Assembly: GCA_002469305.1 (NCBI GenBank)
Contig: DKEY01000182.1
Span: forward strand, 1-20,411
Length of the DNA stretch: 20,411 nt
DNA from: Sulfurospirillum sp. UBA6810
GTDB taxonomy: Bacteria > Campylobacterota > Campylobacteria > Campylobacterales > Sulfurospirillaceae
Direction: 5' to 3'
A model generated the notes under the pieces. It was not told the origin of the DNA and searched no databases. It saw only the letters and a list, made by a program, of their open reading frames with translations. How positions within the stretch are numbered: position 1 is the first letter of the stretch; every line of letters begins with the position of its first letter. Below, in pieces: positions 7,462-15,569 of this stretch. Made by a program: the position numbers and the translations under genes.

Positions 7462-8214
7462 ATGTCACAAGTAGTTTTAGTTACGGGCGCAACATCAGGA
7501 TTTGGAAAAGCAACAGCGAGTATGTTTGCAAAAGATGGCTATAAAGTTATCGCAACAGGAAGAAGACAAGAGCGATTGGATGAACTAAAAAGCGAGTTAA
7601 AGGGTTGCGATGTTCATACAGTTATCTTGGATGTAAGAGATAAAGATGCTGTATTTAGTGCGATTGAAAATTTACCCCAAGAGTATAAAGAGATAGATAT
7701 CTTGGTAAACAATGCAGGACTTGCTCTTGGGCTTGAAAATGCACCTGAGGCGCATCTTGAAGATTGGGAAGTGATGATAGATACAAATATCAAAGGACTT
7801 CTTTATGTTACAAAAGCAGTTTTACCAATAATGACAAAAAGAAAGAGTGGGTATATCTTCAATCTAGGCTCGATAGCTGGTAACTGGCCTTATCAAGGTG
7901 GCAATGTCTATGGAAGTACAAAATCTTTTGTACAGCAATTCTCTTTTAACCTTAGAAATGACCTTAGAGGAACAAATATAAGAGTAACAAACATAGAACC
8001 AGGCTTTGCAAAAACAGAATTTTCAAATGTGAGATTTAAGGGTGATGATGCAAAAGCTGATGCTATATATGAAGGTATGGAGCCACTTGTAGGAGATGAT
8101 ATAGCAAACCTTATCTTTACTCTCTCAAAGTTGCCACAACATGTCAATGTAAATTCACTAGAAGTAATGCCAACAGCACAAAGCTGGGCAGGACTTTTTA
8201 TAGAAAGAGATTAA
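7462..8214 (+). CDS. ydfG: SDR-family NADP-dependent 3-hydroxy acid / L-allo-threonine dehydrogenase, YdfG-like
   Basis: A 250-aa classical short-chain dehydrogenase. The cofactor motif is TGATSGFG (8-15), followed by ATGRRQERLDELK, whose arginines favour NADP. NNAG is at 83-86, catalytic Ser at S137 and YxxxK at Y150/K154. Long blocks match E. coli YdfG (WPYQGGNVYGSTKSFVQQFS, TEFSNVRFKGDD and the C-terminal HVNVNSLEVMP). The known activity of YdfG is oxidation of serine, allo-threonine and 3-hydroxypropionate-type acids and reduction of malonic semialdehyde. The start ATG has AGGAG 7 bp upstream. A tetraloop hairpin follows the gene. Confidence 0.92.
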   Translation: MSQVVLVTGATSGFGKATASMFAKDGYKVIATGRRQERLDELKSELKGCDVHTVILDVRDKDAVFSAIENLPQEYKEIDILVNNAGLALGLENAPEAHLEDWEVMIDTNIKGLLYVTKAVLPIMTKRKSGYIFNLGSIAGNWPYQGGNVYGSTKSFVQQFSFNLRNDLRGTNIRVTNIEPGFAKTEFSNVRFKGDDAKADAIYEGMEPLVGDDIANLIFTLSKLPQHVNVNSLEVMPTAQSWAGLFIERD

Positions 8215-8221
8215 AGTAGGG

Positions 8222-8243
8222 GTGAAAGGCGAAAGCCTTTCAC
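8222..8243. terminator. GAAA-tetraloop hairpin between ydfG and selW-like gene
   Basis: A perfect 9-bp stem, GTGAAAGGC / GCCTTTCAC, closed by GAAA. It lies just past the ydfG stop and 4 bp past the end of the convergent selenoprotein gene, so it probably serves both. The following T-run is weak. Confidence 0.75.
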
Positions 8244-8246
8244 AAC

Positions 8247-8477
8247 TTAATATCCAGCAGCCTTTAGAAGCGCTGCAATCTCTCCAACATTTGGAAATCT
8301 TCCAGCTTCATCTTTTGAAAAAATTAATTTTCCATCAACTTCAACATTAAAGATACCACCATGACCTGGTAGCGCTATTACATCAGCATTATTATAGGCG
8401 ATTTTGATTTCATCTTCCACACGGAAAGCTTTTGGCCTATAACTTCACTGATTGCAGTAGATTATATTTACTTGCAT
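8247..8477 (-). CDS. SelW-like (Rdx family) selenoprotein with in-frame UGA = Sec11
   Basis: A 76-residue gene, read by decoding the in-frame TGA at 8445-8447 as selenocysteine. The protein begins MQVNIIYCNQ-U-SYRPKAF, giving the CxxU redox motif (C8, U11) at the position used by the SelT/SelW/SelH family. After the TGA the frame stays open and keeps family features: GHGGIFNVEVDGKLIFSK and GRFPNVGEIAALL. The ATG at 8477 has a strong AAAGGA ribosome site 6-7 bp upstream. Seven codons after the TGA a short hairpin lies at the expected bSECIS distance. Family role: a thioredoxin-fold thiol/selenol redox protein, physiological substrate unknown. An ordinary ORF scan splits it at the TGA. Alternative: a Cys-to-stop pseudogene, unlikely because codon structure and family motifs are preserved throughout. 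Confidence 0.88.
8414..8428 (-). promoter_or_regulatory. Candidate bacterial SECIS hairpin
   Basis: On the minus strand CTTTCC-GTGT-GGAAG folds with four contiguous pairs, a single bulged U and one further C-G pair, capped by a GUGU loop. The loop starts about 22 nt after the UGA. A G in the apical loop, a bulged U on the 5' side and a 16-37 nt distance are recognised features of bSECIS elements that recruit SelB. The fold was done by eye. Confidence 0.6.
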
Positions 8478-8502
8478 ATTAGTTCCTTTACTTTTTGTAT
8501 GC

Positions 8503-8515
8503 AATCATAATGATT
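8503..8515. promoter_or_regulatory. Dyad at the selW-like promoter
   Basis: AATCAT-A-ATGATT is a 6-1-6 inverted repeat overlapping a minus-strand TATGAT (8504-8509) that could be the -10 box of the selenoprotein gene. It resembles part of a Fur box, but the match is incomplete. It may be an operator; no direct evidence. Confidence 0.35.
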
Positions 8516-8560
8516 TTTATTTAAAATAGTATTAAAAGAAAAGTATTAATCTTTTCGTAC

Positions 8561-8566
8561 TATAAT
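8561..8566 (+). promoter_or_regulatory. -10 box for fumC
   Basis: TATAAT lies 37 bp before the fumC ATG, in an A/T-rich stretch without a clear -35. The AAGGAG ribosome site (8593-8598) lies between it and the start. Confidence 0.55.
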
Positions 8567-8603
8567 TAAATCTCATGCGCTTATAACTTTTAAAGGAGTT
8601 TAG

Positions 8604-9989
8604 ATGCGAATAGAAAAAGATACTATGGGAGAGATAGAAGTTCCAAATGATGCCCTTTGGGGTGCACAAACTGCAAGAAGCCTACAAAACTTCAAGATAG
8701 GCAAAGAGAAGATGCCAAAAGAGATTATCCAATCTTTTGCAATTTTAAAACGCTCAGCTGCTATCATCAACAATGACCTCGGAAAACTAGACAATGAAAA
8801 AACAAGAGTTATCGTTTTGTCTTGTGATGAGATTTTAGAGAGTTTGCATGATGGTGAATTTCCTCTAAGTCTTTGGCAAACAGGAAGTGGCACACAAACA
8901 AATATGAATGTCAATGAAGTCATCTCAAGTATCGCTACAAATATACTTGGAGGCGATTTTAAGAGCAAAAAACTTATCCATCCAAATGATGATGTCAATA
9001 TGTCACAAAGCTCAAACGATACCTTTCCAACTGCCATGCATATCGCAGCTGTTATAGGGATAGAAGACAAGCTTTTACCAAGGCTAAAAGTACTTATCGA
9101 GACATTAGATGCAAAAGCAAAAAAGTATATGGATATCATCAAGATTGGACGTACACATCTCCAAGATGCTACTCCTTTGAGTTTGGGACAGGAGATAAGT
9201 GGTTGGGCTATGATGTTACAAAAATCATATGCCATGATAGAGAGTTCACTCTTACATGTAAGAGAGTTGGCTCTTGGTGGTACTGCTGTGGGAACAGGTC
9301 TCAATGCTCATCCTGAGTTTGGTCAAAGGGTTGCAAAAGAGATAAGCCGCTTTACATGTAAAGATTTTATCACAGCACCCAATAAATTTCACGCCCTTAC
9401 AAGTCACGATGCTCTTGTCTTTTCACATGGTGCTTTGAAAGCACTTGCTGCTGATATGATGAAGATAGCCAACGATGTAAGATGGCTAAGTTCAGGCCCA
9501 AGGTGTGGTATAGGAGAGTTAAAAATCCCCGCAAATGAGCCAGGAAGTTCTATCATGCCAGGTAAAATCAATCCAACACAAGCAGAAGCAGTGACGATGG
9601 TTACATGTCAAGTTTTTGGCAATGATACAACCATAGCACTTGCCGCAAGTCAAGGCAACTTTGAACTCAATGTTTTCAAACCAGTTCTTATCAATGCTTA
9701 CTTACAATCTCTCAGGCTCTTGAGTGATGTGATAAAGTCTTTTAACGATAACTGTATGGTAGGGTTAGAACCTATAAAAGATAGGATAGATTTCAATCTT
9801 CATAACTCACTGATGCTCGTTACTGCACTCAATCCATATATAGGGTATGAGAACGCTGCAAATATAGCAAAAAATGCTTATGAAAAAGGGATAAGTCTCA
9901 AAGAATCAGCGATGGAATTTAATCTCTTAAGTGAAGAAGAGTTTGACAATATAATAAAACCAGAACAGATGATAATTCCAAAAGCTTAG
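8604..9989 (+). CDS. fumC: Class II fumarate hydratase
   Basis: A 461-aa protein of normal FumC length. It catalyses the reversible hydration of fumarate to L-malate in the TCA cycle (oxidative or reductive direction) as a cytoplasmic homotetramer without an Fe-S cluster. Visible motifs: SGSGTQTNMNVNEV (~94-107), SSNDTFPTAMHIA, GRTHLQDATPL (~182-192, catalytic His) and the superfamily signature GSSIMPGKIN (314-323). The next block, QGNFELNVFKP, distinguishes fumarase from aspartase or argininosuccinate lyase. It begins at ATG 8604 after a good AAGGAG. Two in-gene copies of TTACATGTAA (9252-9261, 9352-9361) lie in different reading frames, and a hairpin built from two more copies follows the stop. 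Confidence 0.96.
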   Translation: MRIEKDTMGEIEVPNDALWGAQTARSLQNFKIGKEKMPKEIIQSFAILKRSAAIINNDLGKLDNEKTRVIVLSCDEILESLHDGEFPLSLWQTGSGTQTNMNVNEVISSIATNILGGDFKSKKLIHPNDDVNMSQSSNDTFPTAMHIAAVIGIEDKLLPRLKVLIETLDAKAKKYMDIIKIGRTHLQDATPLSLGQEISGWAMMLQKSYAMIESSLLHVRELALGGTAVGTGLNAHPEFGQRVAKEISRFTCKDFITAPNKFHALTSHDALVFSHGALKALAADMMKIANDVRWLSSGPRCGIGELKIPANEPGSSIMPGKINPTQAEAVTMVTCQVFGNDTTIALAASQGNFELNVFKPVLINAYLQSLRLLSDVIKSFNDNCMVGLEPIKDRIDFNLHNSLMLVTALNPYIGYENAANIAKNAYEKGISLKESAMEFNLLSEEEFDNIIKPEQMIIPKA

Positions 9990-10025
9990 AGTTTTACATG
10001 TAAGAGTCTTGCTTACATGTAAACT
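9990..10025. terminator. Bidirectional terminator made of two TTACATGTAA palindromes
   Basis: TTACATGTAAG (9994-10004) pairs with CTTACATGTAA (10012-10022) around a 7-base loop. The stem is extended by AGTT/ACT with one bulged T and followed by TTTTAT on the plus strand. It starts right after the fumC stop and lies 2 bp before the end of the convergent PAS-GGDEF-EAL gene. Confidence 0.75.
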
Positions 10026-10026
10026 T

Positions 10027-11799
10027 TTATAAAATCTTTTCTATCTCTTCTATCGGAGCAGGTTTACCAAAGAGGTATCCTTGGAAGTATTTGCAGTTGT
10101 ACTTTTTTAAGAAATTGTACTGTTCAAGTGTTTCAACGCCTTCAGCTACTACGTTGAGTCCAAGATTGTTTGCCATACCTATGATAGTTTTTACGATGAT
10201 GGCATCATTTGGATCGCTTGTAATATCTCTGACAAATGATTGGTCGATTTTAAGTTCATGCAGAGGAAGTTTCTTTAAAGAGCTTAAAGAGGAGTAGCCA
10301 GTACCAAAGTCATCCATAGAAAAAGAAATTCCCAAGTCTTTAATCTTTTGCATTTTATCTATAATGGTAGCTGCTTCATTTATGAAGATACTCTCAGTCA
10401 ATTCTAGTAAAAGTTTATCTTGGGCTACCATGTATTTTGAGAGTATAGTAGAGAGTGATTTGATAAAGTAGCGCTCTTGAAACTGCTTGATGCTCACATT
10501 GACGGAGATGGTTAAGTTTTCTGTTTTTTCACTTAGCTCAAACTTTTTGAGTTGCTTACAAGCGGTTTGTATAACCCATTCTCCTATGGGGATGATGAGA
10601 CCATTTTCTTCTGCTAGAGGGATAAAAACATTTGGTGGGACTATACCCCTTGTTGGATGAATCCATCTTATGAGTGCTTCAAAACCTATGATTTGATTGT
10701 TGATATCTATCTGAGGTTGGTAGTACAAGCAAAACTGCTCTTTTGAGAGGGCATTTTTTAAGTCTAACTCCAACGAGAGCTTATCTTGTATCGCTTCTTG
10801 CATCTTAGGGTCAAAAAACCTCATAGTGTTTTTACCAGATTTTTTAGACTCATACATCGCTATTTCTACATGTTTTAAGATATTTTCACAGTTATAACTC
10901 TTTCCTAAAAATATCTCAATTCCTATACTAGAGGAGAAGAGATGTTCGCTTTCATTTATCAAAAAAGGTTGATTTATGATACTTTTGACTCTAAAGGCAT
11001 ACTCTTCCATCACATTTATAGTATTGAACAAGTTTTTACTGATAGACTCAATAAGAATCAAAAACTCATCTCCTCCTATGCGTGAGAGGGTACAGCCCCT
11101 TTCCAAAACACTTTGCAACCTATATGCAACTTCATTGAGCAATTCATTGCCTATTGAGTGTCCTAGCGTATCATTGATAGCTTTAAAATCATCCAAATCA
11201 ATCAAGATGACACCACCATACTCTTTCTCTTTTTCACTATTTTCTATGGCTTGAGTAAGGTTTTGTGTTATCAGCTTTCTATTTGGTAAGCCTGTGAGTG
11301 GGTCATAAAAGTTGAGTTGATGAATCTCATCTTGGGCTTTTTTCCTTTCACTGATATCAAGTCCTATGATGACTATGTAAGTATCTGATTCAAACTCAAT
11401 TTTTTGAAGACTAAATTCGATAGGTATTTCACCTTTTGGTGTAGTTAAAAGCACTTCTACAATACAACAGTTTTTTAACTCTTCTTGGATATTTCTTTGG
11501 ATTATTTCTATGTCATCTAAGATCTTTTGAGGAAAAAAATCTTTTACATGTAAGTTTAAAATTTCTTGTTTTGATTTTCCATAGATAAGGGTGACTGTAT
11601 AGTTTATATCTACGATTTTTCTTGTATTGAAATCAACCAAGATAATCATCTCTCTTGATTGGTCAAGTAAAGCACGAAATCTTTCTAACTCCTCTATATG
11701 ATACTGAAGCTTTGGATAATAACTCTTTCTTATAGAGTCCTCTCCCAGTCCGATTATCTTATCTCGAAGTTCGTTGAGTGATTCAGAGCGCTTTTGCAT
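10027..11799 (-). CDS. PAS-GGDEF-EAL c-di-GMP signalling protein
   Basis: A 590-aa soluble protein with no membrane segment. Domains in order: a short helical lead (1-40), PAS sensor (~40-155, ending ISERKKAQDEI), GGDEF (~165-325, GGDEF at 242-246 intact) and EAL (~335-590). The EAL catalytic set appears complete: FEALIRW (E374), NVSIKQF, LELTES, MDDFGTGYSSL, LKIDQSFV, VAEGVE and FQGYLFGKP. The GGDEF domain lacks an RxxD inhibitory site. Either activity may be real, and the EAL domain is the more certain. The gene starts inside the end of the ercA-like gene (17-nt overlap, GAGG ribosome site within the upstream coding sequence), so the two proteins are probably made together and work in one pathway. 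Confidence 0.92.
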   Translation of the reverse strand: MQKRSESLNELRDKIIGLGEDSIRKSYYPKLQYHIEELERFRALLDQSREMIILVDFNTRKIVDINYTVTLIYGKSKQEILNLHVKDFFPQKILDDIEIIQRNIQEELKNCCIVEVLLTTPKGEIPIEFSLQKIEFESDTYIVIIGLDISERKKAQDEIHQLNFYDPLTGLPNRKLITQNLTQAIENSEKEKEYGGVILIDLDDFKAINDTLGHSIGNELLNEVAYRLQSVLERGCTLSRIGGDEFLILIESISKNLFNTINVMEEYAFRVKSIINQPFLINESEHLFSSSIGIEIFLGKSYNCENILKHVEIAMYESKKSGKNTMRFFDPKMQEAIQDKLSLELDLKNALSKEQFCLYYQPQIDINNQIIGFEALIRWIHPTRGIVPPNVFIPLAEENGLIIPIGEWVIQTACKQLKKFELSEKTENLTISVNVSIKQFQERYFIKSLSTILSKYMVAQDKLLLELTESIFINEAATIIDKMQKIKDLGISFSMDDFGTGYSSLSSLKKLPLHELKIDQSFVRDITSDPNDAIIVKTIIGMANNLGLNVVAEGVETLEQYNFLKKYNCKYFQGYLFGKPAPIEEIEKIL

Positions 11800-12952
11800 A
11801 GATATCCTCTACTTCTTTTTGTTCAGGGATTTTAGGATTTGTAACGATACAAGCATCTTTAAGTGCCATATTGGACAGATGTGGGATGACTTTTTCTTCA
11901 ACTCCAAGCTGTGAGAGAGTTTGTGTAAGTTCAAGCCTAGCTTTAAAATCTCGCAATAACGCCAAAAACTCTTTAGAGCAATCTTGTGTATTAAGCGCCC
12001 CATTTTTTATGCCAAATTTTTGTGCTATAACTTTGTATTTATCTCTTGCATAAGGCATATTGAACTCAACAACTTTATCAAGCAGTATTGCATTACATAA
12101 GCCATGTGGTAAGTCCATCCATCCACCAAGTGAATGTGCCATCGCGTGTACCGCACCTAAAGAGGCATTTGAAAATGCAAGTCCAGCAAGTAAACTTCCC
12201 ATCATCACAGAACCTCTCGCTTCTATATCAGAGAGATTTTTCGCTACTTTTGGCAAGCCATCATGTAAAAGTTTTATAGCCTCTAGGGCATAGATATCTG
12301 TTATAGTGGAGTTAGCATTGGATACATAGGCTTCAAATGCATGTGTGAGTGCGTCAAGACCAGTATTTATAGTGAGATTGTAATCCATACTAAGAGTAGG
12401 TTCAGGGTCAACGAGTGCAACATCAGGAACGATGGATTTGCTTATGATGGCGATTTTTACTTTTCTTACAGTGTCGTTTATGATGGCAAATTGGGAAACA
12501 TCAGCAGATGAACCAGCTGTTGTAGGGATACATACAAGAGGAGGGAGAGGAGAGTGAATCTTATCTACGCCCTCATAGTCTAAAATATCACCGCTATTTG
12601 CAACAACGATACCGATGCCTTTTGCACAATCAATAGGACTACCACCACCAACACATACGATAGAGTCGCATCTGTTTTGCAGATAGATTTCAACACCTTT
12701 TTTAACTTGCAAATCTCTTGGATTGGGTGAAACATCTTCAAAAATCGTATAAGTTAAGCCACTGTTTTCTAGTGATGTTATAACATCTTTTAGCCAACCA
12801 GCTTCTCTTACGCCACTATCTGTTACTACTAAGACTCTTCTTGCCCCTAAGTTTTTAGCGTATTTTCCAGCAAGTTTGCGTGCACCTAAGCCAAAGATAA
12901 ACTCTGGAACTACACACTTTCTCAAATCAAGGGTTACTCTCAAATCACACAT
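11783..12952 (-). CDS. ercA: Iron-containing alcohol dehydrogenase, ErcA-like
   Basis: A 389-aa group III (Fe-dependent) ADH. It has GGGSPIDCAKGIGI (~102-115, nucleotide binding), PTTAGSSADVSQFAI, and metal ligands D200, H204, H269 and H283 with FucO-like spacing, including HAMAHSLGGWMDLPHG. Several blocks (SNASLGAVHAMAHSLGG, VPDVALVDP, ILDYEGVD) resemble ErcA, an ADH-like protein tied to alcohol-responsive signalling in pseudomonads. Because a PAS-GGDEF-EAL gene overlaps its 3' end, a sensing or regulatory role is plausible; ordinary NAD-dependent alcohol/aldehyde oxidoreduction remains the alternative. The start ATG has AAGGAG 7 bp upstream. No active-site residue is missing. Confidence 0.85.
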   Translation of the reverse strand: MCDLRVTLDLRKCVVPEFIFGLGARKLAGKYAKNLGARRVLVVTDSGVREAGWLKDVITSLENSGLTYTIFEDVSPNPRDLQVKKGVEIYLQNRCDSIVCVGGGSPIDCAKGIGIVVANSGDILDYEGVDKIHSPLPPLVCIPTTAGSSADVSQFAIINDTVRKVKIAIISKSIVPDVALVDPEPTLSMDYNLTINTGLDALTHAFEAYVSNANSTITDIYALEAIKLLHDGLPKVAKNLSDIEARGSVMMGSLLAGLAFSNASLGAVHAMAHSLGGWMDLPHGLCNAILLDKVVEFNMPYARDKYKVIAQKFGIKNGALNTQDCSKEFLALLRDFKARLELTQTLSQLGVEEKVIPHLSNMALKDACIVTNPKIPEQKEVEDIYAKAL

Positions 12953-13023
12953 GGTAAACTCCTTCTTACACTATCCATATAAAATATAACATAAATGATA
13001 AGAGGAGTTACTTAAAGTTTTAA

Positions 13024-13055
13024 GTTACATGTAAAGGAAAATCTCTACATGTAAC
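13024..13055 (-). terminator. Terminator hairpin after dppF built from the ACATGT palindrome
   Basis: GTTACATGTA (13024-13033) and TACATGTAAC (13046-13055) form a 10-bp stem around a 12-base spacer that can pair a little further. It lies 3 bp after the dppF stop and, in that orientation, is followed by an A/T stretch with short T-runs. It separates the dpp operon from the ercA-like gene. Confidence 0.65.
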
Positions 13056-13057
13056 AT

Positions 13058-13843
13058 TTAGAAGTCGATAGTTGGGATGGCACTTAGGAGTTGTTTTGTA
13101 TAGTCATGTTGTGGATTTTCAAATAAAGAAGCGACATCATTGCTCTCTACGATATCACCAAAATACATAACGATGATGCGATCACTGATATGCTCAACTA
13201 CGCTTAAATCATGAGAGATAAAGATATATGTGAGGTTAAACTCCTCTTGTAAATCAAGCAAAAGGTTTAAAACTTGTGCTTGGATAGAAACATCAAGTGC
13301 ACTCACTGGCTCATCACAGATAATCACTTCAGGTTCAATCACTAAAGCTCTTGCTATACCGATACGCTGTCTCTGTCCTCCTGAGAATTGATGAGGATAT
13401 CTCTCGTACCAATCCTCTTGGAGTCCCACTTTTTTCATAATCTCTAAAACTTTTTGTTTTATCTCTTTGTCACTTAAATCTGTGTTGAGCTTCAGTGGTT
13501 CAGCGATAATCTTTCCTACATTCCACCTTGGGTTGAGTGAAGAGTAGGGGTCTTGAAAAATGATTTGCACTTTTTTTCTATACTCTTGTAACTCTTTTTC
13601 ACTAAACTTTGTGATGTCACGGCCTTCAAAAAATATCGCACCACTTGTAGGCTCTTCTATGGTCATGAGAAGTTTTGCAGTTGTACTTTTACCACAGCCA
13701 CTCTCTCCTACGATACTTAAAATCTCCCCTTTTTTCACTTCAAAACTGATGTCATTGACAGCTTTTATAGTGGTAGGTTTTGCAAAGAGACCTTTTTTTA
13801 CTTCATAATGTTTTTTCAGGTTTTTAATTTCAAAGAGGTTCAT
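13058..13843 (-). CDS. dppF: Dipeptide ABC transporter ATP-binding protein DppF
   Basis: A 261-aa ABC ATPase. Walker A is GESGCGKS (46-53), the Q-loop region IIFQDPYSSLNPR is diagnostic for OppF/DppF, the signature is FSGGQRQRIGIARAL, Walker B is VIICDEPVSALD and the switch His is in ISHDLSVV. It partners with DppD to power peptide uptake at the cytoplasmic face of the DppBC channel. It ends at HDYTKQLLSAIPTIDF, without the C-terminal extension that makes most DppF proteins ~325 aa; this looks like a natural short form, since the reading frame ends cleanly. The start overlaps the dppD stop by four bases (ATGA), with GGAG upstream. Last gene of the operon. Confidence 0.92.
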   Translation of the reverse strand: MNLFEIKNLKKHYEVKKGLFAKPTTIKAVNDISFEVKKGEILSIVGESGCGKSTTAKLLMTIEEPTSGAIFFEGRDITKFSEKELQEYRKKVQIIFQDPYSSLNPRWNVGKIIAEPLKLNTDLSDKEIKQKVLEIMKKVGLQEDWYERYPHQFSGGQRQRIGIARALVIEPEVIICDEPVSALDVSIQAQVLNLLLDLQEEFNLTYIFISHDLSVVEHISDRIIVMYFGDIVESNDVASLFENPQHDYTKQLLSAIPTIDF

Positions 13844-14703
13844 CTTATCTCCTTTGGAAAGCTAAGATAATCAACACTCTCATCTACTGTATCTAAACGT
13901 GATTTTCTTTTTACTTTTCCAGGTGTGGGTATAGAGTTTAAAAGAGCTTTTGTATAAGGGTGCAAGGGATTGGTAAATAACTCTTTTGCACTTGCTTTTT
14001 CAACTACATGCCCTCTGTACATCACCACAACTTCATCTGCAATCCCTGCAACCACGCCCAAATCATGTGTGATAAAGAGGATGGAAGTACCTTTTTCTCT
14101 TTGCAATTTTGCCATAAGCTCCAGCACTTGTGCTTGGATAGTTACATCAAGTGCCGTGGTAGGTTCATCAGCTATAAGCAGTTTTGGCTCACATGCCATA
14201 GCCATAGCTATCATCACTCTTTGTCTTTGACCACCACTGAGTTTGAAAGGGTACTCATTGTACTTTTCCTCAGGATAAGGCATACCTACAAGTTTGAGTG
14301 CATCTATGACTTTTGCATATCGCTCTTTTTTGCTGAGGTGAGATTGGTGGAGTTTTAAAACTTCATCTATCTGGTAGCCCACAGTGTAAGAGGGGTTGAG
14401 TGAGCTCATAGGTTCTTGAAATATCATTGCTATCTCATTGCCTCTTATGGAGTGGATATGTTTTTTGTCAGCTTTAAGTAAGTCTATGCCGTTGAAGATT
14501 ATCTCTCCACTCTCAATCTTACCAGGTCTCTCTATAAGTCCCATGATGGAGAGCGAAGTGATACTTTTACCACTCCCACTCTCACCTACGATACATACAG
14601 TTTTACCCTCAGGTATAGAGAAAGAGACATCATTTACTGCTCGATTTACGTGTTCATCTGCATAAAAGCAGGTTACAAGATTCTTTACGCTTAAGAGCAT
14701 CAT
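13840..14703 (-). CDS. dppD: Dipeptide ABC transporter ATP-binding protein DppD
   Basis: A 287-aa ABC ATPase. Walker A is GESGSGKS (40-47), the Q-loop block is AMIFQEPMSSLNPSYTVG, the signature is LSGGQRQRVMIAMAMA and Walker B is LLIADEPTTALDVTIQAQ. A shortened C-terminal region contains NPLHPYTKALLNSIP. It pairs with DppF. The first ATG (14703) overlaps the dppC stop (ATGA). A second ATG follows immediately at 14700 and is better spaced from the AAGGAG, which is itself encoded by the last codons of dppC, so the true start may be one residue later. Confidence 0.92.
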   Translation of the reverse strand: MMLLSVKNLVTCFYADEHVNRAVNDVSFSIPEGKTVCIVGESGSGKSITSLSIMGLIERPGKIESGEIIFNGIDLLKADKKHIHSIRGNEIAMIFQEPMSSLNPSYTVGYQIDEVLKLHQSHLSKKERYAKVIDALKLVGMPYPEEKYNEYPFKLSGGQRQRVMIAMAMACEPKLLIADEPTTALDVTIQAQVLELMAKLQREKGTSILFITHDLGVVAGIADEVVVMYRGHVVEKASAKELFTNPLHPYTKALLNSIPTPGKVKRKSRLDTVDESVDYLSFPKEIR

Positions 14704-15569
14704 TTCTCCTTCAACTTTGGATCAAGAACGTCCATAAGCCCATCGCCTATGAGGTTAAATCCAAGAACAGTTAAAAATATAGCAAGACCTGGATAGAAAA
14801 TCATCCAAGGTGCTGTTGTGATGTACTGGAGTGAATCAGCAAGCATCGCTCCCCATTCTGGTGTTGGAGGCTGTGCACCAAGACCTAAAAAGCTTAGCCC
14901 CGCTGCTTCTAAAACAGCTGAAGCAAAACCCATAGTCGCTTGAACGATGATAGGAGTTGTACAGTTTGGAAGGATTACTTTAAACATCAACCTTATATCA
15001 TGAGAGCCATTGACACGACTTGCTATAACGTACTCTTTGTTTTTTTCACTCATCACAGAGGCTCTCACTATCCTAGCATACGTTGGTACTCCTACAATTC
15101 CTATGGCTATCATAGCGTTAAATAAACTAGGCCCTAAGATAGAGACGATAACGATAGCTAAAAGGATAGCTGGGATGGCAAGCATGATATCTACCACTCT
15201 CATGATAAGCGTATCTACAAGACCTCCAAAGTACCCTGCAAATACCCCCATAACAAGACCAAATGCAAGTGAGATACTTACAGAAATCGCACCTATCATG
15301 ATAGAAATTCTCGCTCCATATACGATACGAGAAAAGAGATCTCGTCCAAAGTCATCCGTTCCAAGTAAGTGAGCCATACTTCCACCAACTTCCCATGAAG
15401 GTGGGATGAGTCTGTTTGTAAGCTCTTGTTCTATCGGAAGATGTGTTGCTATAAAAGGAGCAAAAAGAGCAAATATAACTAAAACTAATACGATAAAAAA
15501 TCCTAAAACTGCTGAGCGATTTTTTTTAAATTGCTTGATAAACTCTAAAAATCTATTTTCATTTTTCAT
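14700..15569 (-). CDS. dppC: Dipeptide ABC transporter permease DppC
   Basis: A 289-aa inner-membrane permease. One N-terminal helix (~17-40) is followed by a periplasmic segment with the family block LLGTDDFGRDLFSRIVYGAR, then about five helices. The EAA loop for ATPase contact reads EAAGLSFLGLGAQPPTPEWG. It forms the channel with DppB. The start ATG at 15569 directly abuts the stop of a 42-aa ORF (TAA|ATG) and has a strong AAGGAGG (15577-15583) lying against the foot of a hairpin in that ORF. Its 3' end overlaps dppD. Confidence 0.92.
   Translation of the reverse strand: MKNENRFLEFIKQFKKNRSAVLGFFIVLVLVIFALFAPFIATHLPIEQELTNRLIPPSWEVGGSMAHLLGTDDFGRDLFSRIVYGARISIMIGAISVSISLAFGLVMGVFAGYFGGLVDTLIMRVVDIMLAIPAILLAIVIVSILGPSLFNAMIAIGIVGVPTYARIVRASVMSEKNKEYVIASRVNGSHDIRLMFKVILPNCTTPIIVQATMGFASAVLEAAGLSFLGLGAQPPTPEWGAMLADSLQYITTAPWMIFYPGLAIFLTVLGFNLIGDGLMDVLDPKLKEK

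Noticed and set aside
8247..8477. A selW pseudogene with a premature stop codon
   Set aside because: Frame, family motifs, ribosome site and terminator are all intact, and the TGA falls exactly at the redox position used for Sec.
8600..9304. 234-aa minus-strand ORF opposite fumC
   Set aside because: It is a shadow of a well-conserved fumC; its translation has no recognisable motif and no ribosome site was evident.
13058..13100. dppF truncated by a frameshift
   Set aside because: The ORF ends cleanly 3 bp before a terminator hairpin and no continuation of the family's C-terminal extension is visible in another frame.
14008..14358. 116-aa plus-strand ORF opposite dppD, and similar ORFs opposite the other dpp genes
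   Set aside because: These mirror conserved ABC ATPase or permease coding sequence and their products show no family features.
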